Origin: Anaerolineae bacterium
GTDB lineage: Bacteria; Chloroflexota; Anaerolineae; Aggregatilineales; Aggregatilineaceae
DNA: 6,566 nt
Assembly: GCA_018056405.1 (NCBI GenBank)
Contig: JAGPFT010000170.1
Coordinates: 1 to 6,566 of the forward strand
Direction: 5' to 3'
The notes below the pieces were generated by a model that saw nothing but the letters and a program-made list of their open reading frames with translations, was not told the origin of the DNA and made no database searches. A program made the position numbers and the translations under genes. This document shows, piece after piece, positions 1 through 5,949 of this stretch (positions within the stretch are counted from its first letter, which is position 1; each line of letters opens with the position of its first letter).

Positions 1-1162
1 TGTGAATGGTGAGTATCTCCCCGCTGCGCAGCACGACCTGATACTCCACGCTGGGCGACGTGGCCACCAGGTCCAGATCATATTCGCGCTCCAGCCGCTC
101 CTGGATGATGTCCATGTGGAACAGCCCCAGGAACCCCACCCGGAAGCCGAAATTGAGCGCCAGCGATGTCTCCGGCTCGTAGACCAGCGACGCATCATTC
201 AGTTGGAGCTTCTCCAGTGCGTCGCGCAGATCGTCGTAGTCGTCGTTATCCGAGGGATAGAACCCGGCGAAGACCATCGGCTTGGCCTGCTTGTAGCCCG
301 GCAACGGCGTCTCAGCCCCGCCTTGCGCCAGCGTCACTGTGTCACCGACGTGGCACTCGCGCACCGTCTTCAGGCCGGTGGCGATGTAGCCCACCTCGCC
401 CGCCGTCAGGCTGTCCACCGGCTTCATGCCGGGGCTGAACACGCCGATCTCCACCGGCTCAGTGGTCACACCCGTCGCCATCATGCGCAAGCCATCTGTC
501 TTGCGGATCATGCCATCGAAGACGCGCACGTAAGCAATCACGCCCTTGTACGAGTCGTAGTGGCTGTCGAAGATCAGCGCGCGTGCCGGGGCTTCAACGT
601 CGCCCTTTGGGGGCGGGATATGGCGGACGATGGCTTCCAGCACCTGATCCACATTGCGCCCGGTCTTGGCGCTGACCTGCAACACGTCGGCGGCGTCAAT
701 GCCGATCAGGTCTTCGATCTCCTGCGCGATCTCGTCGGGCCGCGCAGCGGGCAGATCGGTCTTATTGGCGACCGCCACAATCTCCAGGTCTTGTTCGAGG
801 GCCATGTACAGGTTGGCCAGCGTTTGCGCCTCGATGCCCTGCGTGCTATCCACGACGAGCACCGCGCCCTCGCACGCCTGCAACGCCCGGCTGACCTCGT
901 AGGAGAAGTCCACGTGGCCGGGCGTGTCAATCAGGTTCATCTCATAGGTCTCGCCATCGCTGGCGGTGTAGCTCATGCGCACCGCCGACGCTTTGATCGT
1001 CACGCCGCGCTCGCGTTCTAGCTCCATATCGTCGAGCACCTGCTCGTGCATGTCGCGCTCGGAGATGGTGCCGGTTAGCTGGAGCATCCGGTCGGCCAGC
1101 GTGCTCTTGCCGTGATCAATATGGGCGATGATCGAGAAATTGCGAATCCTGGCTTTGTCCAT
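1..1162 (-). CDS. lepA: Elongation factor 4 (LepA), 3' end outside window
   Basis: Ribosome-associated translational GTPase that can remobilise stalled or wrongly translocated ribosomes; cytosolic and partly membrane-associated in the family. The reverse strand reads 387 codons from the ATG at 1162-1160, beginning MDKARIRNFSIIAHIDHGKS. Visible GTPase motifs are G1 AHIDHGKST (residues 13-21), G2 with ERGVTIKAS (about 51-59), G3 DTPGH (79-83) and G4 NKTD (133-136), followed by SAKTG. The LepA signature blocks follow: IPPPKGD, ALIFDSHYDSYKG, PMVFAGFYP, DALEKLQLNDASL and FGFRVGFLGLFHMDIIQERL. EF-G and TypA lack this block series. The family is about 600 residues, so roughly a third (the rest of domain V and the C-terminal domain) lies beyond position 1. 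No in-frame start lies just upstream of this ATG. No good Shine-Dalgarno is visible. It is transcribed divergently from ftsY. Confidence 0.97.
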   Translation of the reverse strand, partial: MDKARIRNFSIIAHIDHGKSTLADRMLQLTGTISERDMHEQVLDDMELERERGVTIKASAVRMSYTASDGETYEMNLIDTPGHVDFSYEVSRALQACEGAVLVVDSTQGIEAQTLANLYMALEQDLEIVAVANKTDLPAARPDEIAQEIEDLIGIDAADVLQVSAKTGRNVDQVLEAIVRHIPPPKGDVEAPARALIFDSHYDSYKGVIAYVRVFDGMIRKTDGLRMMATGVTTEPVEIGVFSPGMKPVDSLTAGEVGYIATGLKTVRECHVGDTVTLAQGGAETPLPGYKQAKPMVFAGFYPSDNDDYDDLRDALEKLQLNDASLVYEPETSLALNFGFRVGFLGLFHMDIIQERLEREYDLDLVATSPSVEYQVVLRSGEILTIH

Positions 1163-1213
1163 GAGTTCGGCACGTTTCTGTGTCGGTGATGTCGCCTCGT
1201 GAGTGTCACACGA

Positions 1214-1224
1214 CGTAGGGTTAT
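1214..1224 (-). repeat. Inverted single copy of the ATAACCCTACG motif
   Basis: The reverse strand reads ATAACCCTACG here, matching 11 bases of the two direct copies at 1470-1515. It lies about 50 bases upstream of the lepA start. It could be part of a regulator site shared by the divergent promoters or simply a repeat remnant. The sequence alone does not decide. Confidence 0.35.
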
Positions 1225-1348
1225 GCGACGAAATCCGGCCATAAGGTTTTGCTCCCTGGCGGTGACGACACCTGGAACTGCCCACCCACCTTGTCTCGGA
1301 ACGTGACCAGGCGGGCACGCATGTCCGCGCCAGAAGCCGTTTGAAAGC

Positions 1349-1444
1349 CTCACCCCCCGGCCCCCTCCCCACGTGGTGGAGAGGGGGAGTCATGGTGTGG
1401 TTAAGTCCCCTCTCCGCGTGTGGAGAGGGGATTGAGGGGTGAGG
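1349..1444. repeat. GC-rich compound palindrome, copy 1
   Basis: A 96-base unit opens with CCTCACCCC (1349-1357) and closes with its reverse complement GGGGTGAGG (1436-1444). Inside it are C-rich then G-rich blocks (1359-1388) and a perfect 9-bp hairpin: CCCCTCTCC at 1407-1415, loop GCGTGT, GGAGAGGGG at 1422-1430. It shares its end motifs and inner hairpin with the unit at 1739-1837 and, less exactly, with 4126-4230, so the three look like one repeat family. It lies between divergent genes, so it cannot be a simple terminator for either. Confidence 0.8.
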
Positions 1445-1469
1445 TAAAGCCGCACGTCTGCCGTGTCGG

Positions 1470-1515
1470 GTTGGTATAACCCTACGGCGTCTCCCGTTGG
1501 TATAACCCTACAGCG
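1470..1515. repeat. Two 20-bp direct repeats, period 26
   Basis: GTTGGTATAACCCTACGGCG (1470-1489) recurs at 1496-1515 with a single change (G to A at the 17th base of the unit). A related GTATAACGTAC stands at 1545-1555 and an inverted ATAACCCTACG at 1214-1224. Two and a half helical turns separate the units. Such paired units can be binding sites for a DNA-binding protein, but no regulator gene is present to link them to. Confidence 0.65.
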
Positions 1516-1638
1516 GGTGACATGAGTGCTGCCCCCACCTCCAAGTATAACGTACCTGACAGGGGTTGGACAGGCATTAGCCGATGCGCGCAAACCTGAT
1601 GAGATTTGACATTCAAGTCAGGTAATACGCGCAAATGT

Positions 1639-1674
1639 CTTGTAGGGGCGGGTTTGCAAACCCGCCCCTACAAG
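1639..1674. repeat. Perfect 36-bp palindrome
   Basis: The stretch is its own reverse complement over 36 bases: 18-base arms centred between 1656 and 1657, with the core GGGCGGGTTTGCAAACCCGC. It would form a very stable hairpin or cruciform. No U-run follows, and it lies between divergent genes, so a terminator role is unlikely. It resembles the dispersed GTAGGGGCG-type palindromes of several bacterial genomes, which I recall but cannot verify here. A weaker relative (AGGGGC GGAAT GCCCCT) lies at 4111-4127. Confidence 0.85.
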
Positions 1675-1738
1675 CGACTACCGATCATGATCATCAAAGC
1701 GCATTAGGGTAGAGGCGTTGCTACGCTGCGTCCTGGTT

Positions 1739-1837
1739 GACCTCACCCCCCGCTCGGCCTGCTGACGCAGGCCTCGCCGCCCCCTCTCCAGCATGGAGAG
1801 GGGGCAAGCCGAGCGTAGCGAGGCTGGGGGTGAGGTC
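1739..1837. repeat. GC-rich compound palindrome, copy 2
   Basis: The outer arms are perfect over 12 bases (GACCTCACCCCC at 1739-1750, GGGGGTGAGGTC at 1826-1837). Nested inside are CGCTCGGC (1751-1758) with GCCGAGCG (1808-1815), GCCTCGC (1771-1777) with GCGAGGC (1818-1824), and a terminal 12-bp hairpin (1779-1790 with 1794-1805, loop GCA). A small side hairpin GCCTG/CAGGC lies at 1757-1772. Nearly the whole unit can therefore pair, with some helices mutually exclusive. It is the best-preserved copy of the family in the window and lies about 180 bases upstream of ftsY. Confidence 0.85.
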
Positions 1838-1892
1838 CATGCTTCCTCGTCAAACGAGTGGCTGACAACCTTTGCACGCAACCCGCCCGCGC

Positions 1893-1928
1893 TTGACCAT
1901 AGTCTTTCGCCCTCGGATTGACTATAAT
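1893..1928 (+). promoter_or_regulatory. Possible ftsY-prfB promoter
   Basis: A perfect TATAAT stands at 1923-1928, 84 bases before the ftsY start. The best -35 look-alike, TTGACC at 1893-1898, is 24 bases upstream, too far for a standard sigma-70 spacer of about 17. The hexamer at the proper distance (1900-1905, TAGTCT) is poor. CCATAGTC (1897-1904) and GACTATAATGG (1920-1930) form a near inverted repeat that overlaps the -10 and could hold an operator. The -10 is convincing by sequence; the rest is inference. Confidence 0.45.
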
Positions 1929-1998
1929 GGAACGACTGCCGGCACAGGCAGCGGCGCGGCAGTTATGCCGCCAACCACTACGGACGATACAAGCACGA

Positions 1999-2007
1999 AG
2001 GGTGAAG
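1999..2007 (+). promoter_or_regulatory. Ribosome binding site of ftsY
   Basis: AGGGTGAAG, a partial match to the AGGAGGTGA consensus, ends four bases before the GTG at 2012. It supports that non-ATG start. Confidence 0.55.
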
Positions 2008-2011
2008 AATC

Positions 2012-2923
2012 GTGGCTTCTCTACGTGACGGGCTGAAGCGCACGCGCCAGTCGTTCTTCGGGCGCATCGCCCAGGCCATCGGCGCGACCGAGATTGACGA
2101 AGATAGCTGGGACGAGGTTGAGGCCCTGTTGTTGCAGGCAGATGTCGGCGTCAGCACGACCACGCAGCTTATTGAGACCATGCAGAGTCGCGTGCGCCGC
2201 GACGGAATCACGCGCCAGGATCAGCTCATCGCCGCGCTCAAAGATGAGCTGCGCAAGCTGCTGATGGAGCCGCAACCGCTCAATCTCAGCGGGCGCGAGC
2301 TATCGGTCGTGTTGGTCGCCGGCGTCAACGGCTCCGGCAAGACGACTTCCATCGGCAAGATGGCCTACCGCATGCGCCTGAACAACCGCAAGGTGATCCT
2401 GGCCGCCGGCGACACCTTCCGCGCGGCGGCCATTGACCAGCTCAAGCTATGGGGCGAGCGGGCGGGCGTCCCGGTCATTGCCGGGCAGCCGGGCAGCGAC
2501 CCCGGCGCGGTCGTCTACGACGCCATCAGCGCGGCGCGGGCGCGCGACGCCGAAGTGCTCATTGTGGACACAGCCGGTCGCCTGCACAGCAACTTCAACC
2601 TGATGGCCGAGCTGGTCAAGGTGCGCGATGTGCTGCGCAAGGTCATCCCCGATGCGCCGCACGAAACGCTGCTCGTGCTCGACGGCACCACCGGCCAGAA
2701 CGCCCTGACCCAGGCCAAGAAGTTCCAGGAAGCCATCGCCGTGACCGGCGTGATCGTCACCAAGCTGGACAGCACGGCCAAAGGGGGGATGCTCTTCGCC
2801 ATTCAGCAGGAGCTTGGCCTGCCGGTGCACTACATCGGCATCGGCGAATCCATATACGATCTCGTCTTCTTCAACCCAACCGCCTTTGTGGACAGCCTGT
2901 TCGAGAACGGGAGCGAAGAGTAA
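2012..2923 (+). CDS. ftsY: Signal recognition particle receptor FtsY
   Basis: SRP receptor GTPase. It pairs with Ffh on ribosomes making membrane proteins and hands them to the translocon at the inner membrane. The product has 303 residues from a GTG start. An N-domain helical bundle (about 1-90) precedes the G domain: P-loop GVNGSGKT (104-111), GDTFRAAAIDQL (133-144), DTAGR (186-190), DGTTGQNAL (224-232), TKLDSTAKGG (250-259) and the C-terminal GIGESIYDL. DTFRAAA and the absence of a methionine-rich M domain separate it from Ffh. The long acidic N-terminal A domain of E. coli FtsY is missing, as in many other phyla, so membrane contact probably relies on the basic N-terminal helix (LRDGLKRTRQSFFGRI). 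prfB starts five bases after its stop, so the two are probably co-transcribed. Confidence 0.97.
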   Translation: MASLRDGLKRTRQSFFGRIAQAIGATEIDEDSWDEVEALLLQADVGVSTTTQLIETMQSRVRRDGITRQDQLIAALKDELRKLLMEPQPLNLSGRELSVVLVAGVNGSGKTTSIGKMAYRMRLNNRKVILAAGDTFRAAAIDQLKLWGERAGVPVIAGQPGSDPGAVVYDAISAARARDAEVLIVDTAGRLHSNFNLMAELVKVRDVLRKVIPDAPHETLLVLDGTTGQNALTQAKKFQEAIAVTGVIVTKLDSTAKGGMLFAIQQELGLPVHYIGIGESIYDLVFFNPTAFVDSLFENGSEE

Positions 2924-2928
2924 CCATC

Positions 2929-4021
2929 ATGGAAGCGTTGATCAGCCAGCTTAACGAGATGCGCCAGACGGTCGAGCAGCTTATGGAGCGTCTTTGACAT
3001 TGCCGGCCAGCAGACCGAGCTAGCCGCCCTGGAAGAGCAGAGCGCCCGCCCTGACTTCTGGAACGATCCTGATAGCGCGCAGCGAGCCATGCGCCAGGCA
3101 GCGCGCCTGCGCAGCAGCGTCAAGACCTGGCTGGAGACTCGCCAGCGCGTCCGTGATGCCCTGGAACTGGCCGAGTTAGACGACGACAGCATGAGCGAAG
3201 AGCTTGCCGCCGAAGCGGACGCTCTCCAGACCATTGTGGACGGCCTGCTCTTCCGCGCCAAGCTGAGCGGCAAGTACGACGCCGAGGACGCTTACCTAGC
3301 CATTCACGCCGGTGCGGGCGGCACCGACGCCCAGGACTGGGCCGAGATGCTGCTGCGCATGTACCTGCGCTGGGCCGAACGGCGTGGCTTCAAAACCGAG
3401 ATCGTCTCTGAGATGCCTGGCGACGAAGCCGGGATCAAGAGCGTCACCGTCTCCATCCAGGGCGACTACGCCTTCGGCTACCTGCGCTCGGAGCGCGGGG
3501 TGCACCGCCTGGTGCGTCTTAGCCCCTTCGACTCCAATCACCGCCGCCATACGTCCTTCTGCCTGGTCGAGGTCTGGCCGGACGTGCAGGAAGACGTGGA
3601 CATCGAGATTGACGAGAAAGACCTGCAGATCGAGACCTTCCGCAGCAGCGGCGCGGGCGGCCAGAACGTCCAGAAGAACGAGACCGCCGTCCGCATCACC
3701 CACTTGCCGACCGGCCTTGTCGTCAGTTGCCAGAACGAGCGCAGCCAGACCCAGAACAAGGAGCGCGCGCTGCAAGTGCTCAAGATGCGCCTGCTCGACC
3801 TGGAACACCAGAAACAGGAAGAGGAGTTCGCTGCGCTGAAGGGCGAGCACGTCAGCGCCGCCTGGGGCAACCAGATTCGCTCCTATGTGCTGCACCCCTA
3901 CCAGTTGGTCAAGGACCTGCGCACCGACTACGAGACGGGCAACACCCAGGCCGTGCTCGATGGCGATCTGGACGCCTTCATGGAGGCATATCTCGCCTCG
4001 CGCGTGCAGGCCGAGCGCTGA
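2929..4021 (+). CDS. prfB: Peptide chain release factor 2, +1 programmed frameshift
   Basis: RF2 recognises UGA and UAA stop codons in the ribosomal A site and triggers hydrolysis of peptidyl-tRNA. Reading begins at ATG 2929, runs 22 codons (MEALISQLNEMRQTVEQLME...) to CTT at 2992-2994 and meets TGA at 2995-2997. The main frame resumes at GAC 2996-2998, one base forward, and runs to the TGA at 4019-4021. The joined product is 363 residues, against 365 in E. coli. After a helical domain 1, the stop-codon tripeptide SPF (about 198-200, in VRLSPFDS) marks it as RF2 rather than RF1. The catalytic GGQ (about 243-245, in SSGAGGQNVQKNETAVR) follows. Both motifs sit seven residues earlier than in E. 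coli, which confirms the joined frame. A call that ignores the frameshift would start near 3089 and lose about 53 residues. The gene closely follows ftsY. Confidence 0.97.
2982..2998 (+). promoter_or_regulatory. prfB +1 programmed frameshift signal
   Basis: The run TATGGAGCGTCTTTGAC holds the slippery CTT codon, the in-frame TGA and the following C, the poor-termination context used by RF2 genes. A Shine-Dalgarno-like GGAG ends three bases before CTT, the same spacing as AGGGGG-TAT-CTT-TGA-C in E. coli. In the known mechanism, low RF2 leaves the UGA unread and the ribosome slips forward to make RF2, while high RF2 terminates there after 22 residues. This is direct negative feedback on RF2 level. 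Confidence 0.95.
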
Positions 4022-4073
4022 TCGCGCCGCACCGTACCATTGAGCGCCTCCGTAGGGATGCTGCTCCGGTGCA

Positions 4074-4267
4074 CCCATGTGCACCAAGTTAAGGCATTCG
4101 GGGGCGTGGTAGGGGCGGAATGCCCCTCCCCCTGCCCCCTCCTCGGCCAGGCCAGGGAGGGGGAAAACGTCCCATCTGGCGGTCAAAGTCCTCCTCTCTA
4201 GCTCGGCTGGAGAGGGGGATTTAGGGGGAGAGGCGTGCGCAGCCAGGCTTAAGTTGGTGCATATGGG
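4074..4267. mobile_element. Possible small non-coding (MITE-like) element
   Basis: The ends at 4074-4095 and 4246-4267 are inverted repeats of each other, 19 of 22 bases matching (GTGCACCAAGTTAAGGC against GGCTTAAGTTGGTGCAT). They enclose about 150 bases with no convincing reading frame: an AGGGGC/GCCCCT hairpin (4111-4127) and a GC-rich palindrome of the family seen at 1349 and 1739. Length, terminal inverted repeats, flanking direct repeats and lack of coding fit a miniature inverted-repeat element, but no transposase is present to match the ends. Stepwise growth of a palindrome array could give a similar look. Confidence 0.45.
4126..4230. repeat. GC-rich compound palindrome, copy 3 (diverged)
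   Basis: The outer arms are CTCCCCCT (4126-4133) and AGGGGGAG (4223-4230). Inside are CCCCCTCC (4135-4142) pairing with GGAGGGGG (4156-4163), and CCTCTC (4193-4198) pairing with GAGAGG (4210-4215). The right end GGAGAGGGGGATTTAGGGGG resembles the right end of copy 1 (GGAGAGGGGATTGAGGGG), so they are probably related. It lies 105 bases after the prfB stop and might also weaken read-through, but has no U-run. Confidence 0.65.
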
Positions 4268-4297
4268 ATGCTGCTCCAGTGCGCCCGGTTCCGCCCT

Positions 4298-4330
4298 AGA
4301 CTTCCGAAGTTTCGGAAACTTCGGAAGTCT
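4298..4330. repeat. 33-bp hairpin with 15-bp perfect arms
   Basis: AGACTTCCGAAGTTT (4298-4312), loop CGG, then its exact complement AAACTTCGGAAGTCT (4316-4330). CCGCC before it (4291-4295) can also pair with GGCGG after it (4331-4335), leaving a two-base bulge. The arm is built from repeated TTCCGAA/TTCGGAA units, so shorter alternative hairpins are possible. No T-run follows, so intrinsic termination is unlikely by the usual rule. A Rho-independent stop of another type or a dispersed repeat are the alternatives. It is the lowest-GC palindrome in the window and unrelated in sequence to the others. Confidence 0.85.
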
Positions 4331-4409
4331 GGCGGCGGCATATGGCGCTACGCCGCCACGATCTTCCCGATTCGTCGTCTTTCCGCAACCTGCTCCCCTC
4401 TCGCCCTGC

Positions 4410-4439
4410 TTGCAGTCGCTACGTGAAACAGGCTACACT
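4410..4439 (+). promoter_or_regulatory. Possible promoter of the 4497-yraN-miaA operon
   Basis: TTGCAG (4410-4415) and TACACT (4434-4439) are 18 bases apart, with three and four of six consensus matches. They lie 57 bases before the ATG at 4497. The match is modest for a GC-rich genome, but the position fits an operon whose first gene follows a repeat-filled gap. Confidence 0.35.
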
Positions 4440-4483
4440 ACGCTTTATCTGCCCTCTGTGCTCCGGCAGCGCATCCACCAGTG

Positions 4484-4489
4484 AGGAGG
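4484..4489 (+). promoter_or_regulatory. Strong ribosome binding site before the ATG at 4497
   Basis: A perfect AGGAGG stands seven bases before the ATG. It is the strongest Shine-Dalgarno in the window and fixes the start of the unrecognised protein. Confidence 0.85.
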
Positions 4490-4496
4490 CTCCCCC

Positions 4497-5531
4497 ATGA
4501 GTTCGCAGCCGTCGCCCTTGCAGCAGCAGATTGACCGTCTGCGGCGCTCCTTTGACGACCTGCGCAAGCAGGCCAGCATGGACGACATCACCAAGAAGCT
4601 CGGCGACCAGGCCAGCGCCGTCGCCGCCTTGCCCGACCAGATCGCCGCCCTGCGCAGTCGCGGCTATGCCTTCGCCGGCTACCTGGAACGCAAGGCCGCC
4701 GTGCTCGCCGACGAGTGGCGCGAGATCGGCCAGCTGGTGCAGGCCGCCATCTCCGACGAGACAGCGCGCATCCAGCCTCGTCTCGACGAGATCGCTGACC
4801 TGTGGCGCAAGCTGGATCAGGTGACCCAGGAGCGGGGCATCACCATGATCCTCACCCAGATTGAGCGGTCTACCTCCCAGTTGAGCGAACAGGTCGCGTC
4901 CGCGCGCAAGCGCATCGAGGGGCTGTTCGGCCAGGTGCCGGGCAACGTCAGCCAGACGCAGGGCCAGCTTCGCCAGATCACCGGCTATCTCGACCAGGCT
5001 CAGAAGGCCAAAGTGTCCTGGACTCCTACCGAGGCGCTCTTCACAGCGGTCGAGGCCAAATGGCTCAGAGCCAAGAAGGATGAGCCAGAGGGGCTGCTCT
5101 TTCTGACCGACCAGCGCCTCATCTTCGAGCGGCGCGAGAAAGAGGGCGGTCGCTTTGGCTTTGGCGGCCAGGAAGTACAGGAAGAACTGTGGGCAGTCCC
5201 CGTTGGGGCCATCGCGGAAGTCCGCCCTGAAGACAAGGGTCTTTTCGGCGGCAAAGACCTGATACACCTGACGCTCAGCGCCGGAGACTTTCGCGAAATC
5301 TCGCTGGAGATCAAGGGGGGCATAGACAGCAAAGCCTACGCCCAGCAGCTTGGCCGCGCCGTCAGCGGCGACCTGGAGGGCGAGCGCGCCATCCCCGTTG
5401 ACGAGGCGCAGACGCAGGCCGTCCGCGACGCGCCGACAGCCTGCCCGACGTGCGGCGCTGCGCTGCCGCCTCTGGTGCGGGGAGCGAGCGAGTTGCGCTG
5501 CGCCTATTGCGGAACGGTCGTGCGCGTGTGA
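4497..5531 (+). CDS. Unrecognised coiled-coil, PH-like, zinc-ribbon protein
   Basis: I do not recognise this 344-residue protein. It has no signal peptide or membrane segment, so it is probably cytosolic. Residues 5-165 are rich in Q, E, R, L and A with heptad-like spacing (QQQIDRLRRSFDDLRKQ, ERSTSQLSEQVASARKRIE) and probably form long helices or a coiled coil, broken near LRSRGYAFAGYLERKA (52-67). Residues about 173-285 look like a bacterial PH/GRAM-type domain: WTPTEALFTAVEAKWL, then LLFLTDQRLIFERREK, a turn, LWAVPVGAIAEVR and LIHLTLSAGDFREISLEIKG. The C-terminus is a zinc ribbon, CPTC (C316, C319) and CAYC (C335, C338) separated by 15 residues. The domain order suggests a self-associating scaffold, but no function can be assigned. 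yraN starts 39 bases after its stop. GC content and codon use look like the neighbours. Confidence 0.85.
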   Translation: MSSQPSPLQQQIDRLRRSFDDLRKQASMDDITKKLGDQASAVAALPDQIAALRSRGYAFAGYLERKAAVLADEWREIGQLVQAAISDETARIQPRLDEIADLWRKLDQVTQERGITMILTQIERSTSQLSEQVASARKRIEGLFGQVPGNVSQTQGQLRQITGYLDQAQKAKVSWTPTEALFTAVEAKWLRAKKDEPEGLLFLTDQRLIFERREKEGGRFGFGGQEVQEELWAVPVGAIAEVRPEDKGLFGGKDLIHLTLSAGDFREISLEIKGGIDSKAYAQQLGRAVSGDLEGERAIPVDEAQTQAVRDAPTACPTCGAALPPLVRGASELRCAYCGTVVRV

Positions 5532-5570
5532 TCGCTGGTACGCCGCCCCCAGCTTTCTGAGGCTCACCTC

Positions 5571-5945
5571 ATGAGCGATCCCCGGCAGAGCGTCGGCCAG
5601 CGGGGCGAGCGCGCTGTCGCCGCATGGCTGCGCCGCGCCGGGTATACCATCCTGGCCCGCAACTGGCGGCACCGCGAGCTGGGGGAGCTGGATATTGTCG
5701 CGCGGCAGGGTGACGAGATCGTCTTCGTCGAGGTGCGCACCCGCCGGGGCACACTCGAACAGGCCATGAGCGCTGCGTTGGAGAGCGTGGACGAGCGCAA
5801 GCGCGCCCGCCTGATTGCCCTTGCCCAGGCGTATCTTGACGCCCACGACCTGGCCGGCGTCCGCTGGCGGGTGGACGTGGCGGCAGTCGCCTGGGCCGGC
5901 GACACCTGCGCCATCCAGATCGTCCCCAACGCCCTGGAGTGGTGA
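5571..5945 (+). CDS. yraN: YraN / UPF0102 family protein
   Basis: Small protein with a restriction-endonuclease-like (PD-(D/E)xK) fold. Its cellular role is not settled, though links to Holliday-junction or DNA processing have been proposed for the family. The 124 residues match the usual length of about 120. The family pattern is clear: GQRGERAVAAWLRRAGYTIL (9-28), ARNWR, GELDIVARQGDEIVFVEVRTR (38-58), then the helix around DERKRARLIALAQAYL and RWRVDVAAV (98-106). Candidate metal-site residues are E13, D41 and E54, with R56 where many homologues have lysine. GAGG ends eight bases before the ATG. The stop is followed four bases later by miaA, so the two are likely translationally coupled. Confidence 0.9.
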   Translation: MSDPRQSVGQRGERAVAAWLRRAGYTILARNWRHRELGELDIVARQGDEIVFVEVRTRRGTLEQAMSAALESVDERKRARLIALAQAYLDAHDLAGVRWRVDVAAVAWAGDTCAIQIVPNALEW

Positions 5946-5949
5946 CGCC

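Larger units (their letters stand above)
4055..4286. repeat. 22-bp direct repeats flanking an inverted-repeat element
   Basis: GGGATGCTGCTCCGGTGC... at 4055-4076 recurs at 4265-4286 with 20 of 22 bases identical, 210 bases apart. The copies sit exactly at the outer ends of the inverted repeats at 4074-4095 and 4246-4267, sharing three bases with each. They may be a target duplication made when the inner element arrived, but 22 bases is long for that, and the two mismatches mean it would be old. Confidence 0.6.

Noticed and set aside
2..1021. 339-codon open frame on the plus strand
   Set aside because: It is antisense to lepA, whose minus-strand translation shows every expected family motif. 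The plus-strand product is His/Arg/Gln-rich with no recognisable domain.
1606..1628. TTGACA at 1606 with TAATAC at 1623 as a promoter
   Set aside because: The spacer is only 11 bases, too short for a sigma-70 promoter, and the hexamer at 17 bases is not a -10 match.
1349..1837. Repeats as a CRISPR array or as terminators
   Set aside because: Spacing and unit length are irregular and there are no equal spacers. The gap lies between divergent genes, so neither neighbour ends there.
1075..1881. Small minus-strand open frames in the lepA-ftsY gap (1075-1353, 1390-1593, 1678-1881)
   Set aside because: They translate repeats and palindromes or overlap lepA in another frame, with no ribosome binding site or recognisable sequence.
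2995..2997. TGA in prfB as a disabling nonsense or frameshift mutation
   Set aside because: The surrounding CTTTGAC, the correctly spaced GGAG and the normal joined length fit programmed recoding.
3296..4186. 296-codon open frame on the minus strand
   Set aside because: It is antisense to prfB, in which the SPF and GGQ motifs fix the real frame.
4254..4484. 76-codon plus-strand open frame between prfB and the gene at 4497
   Set aside because: It runs through the end of the repeat element and the 33-bp hairpin, has no ribosome binding site and shows no family feature.
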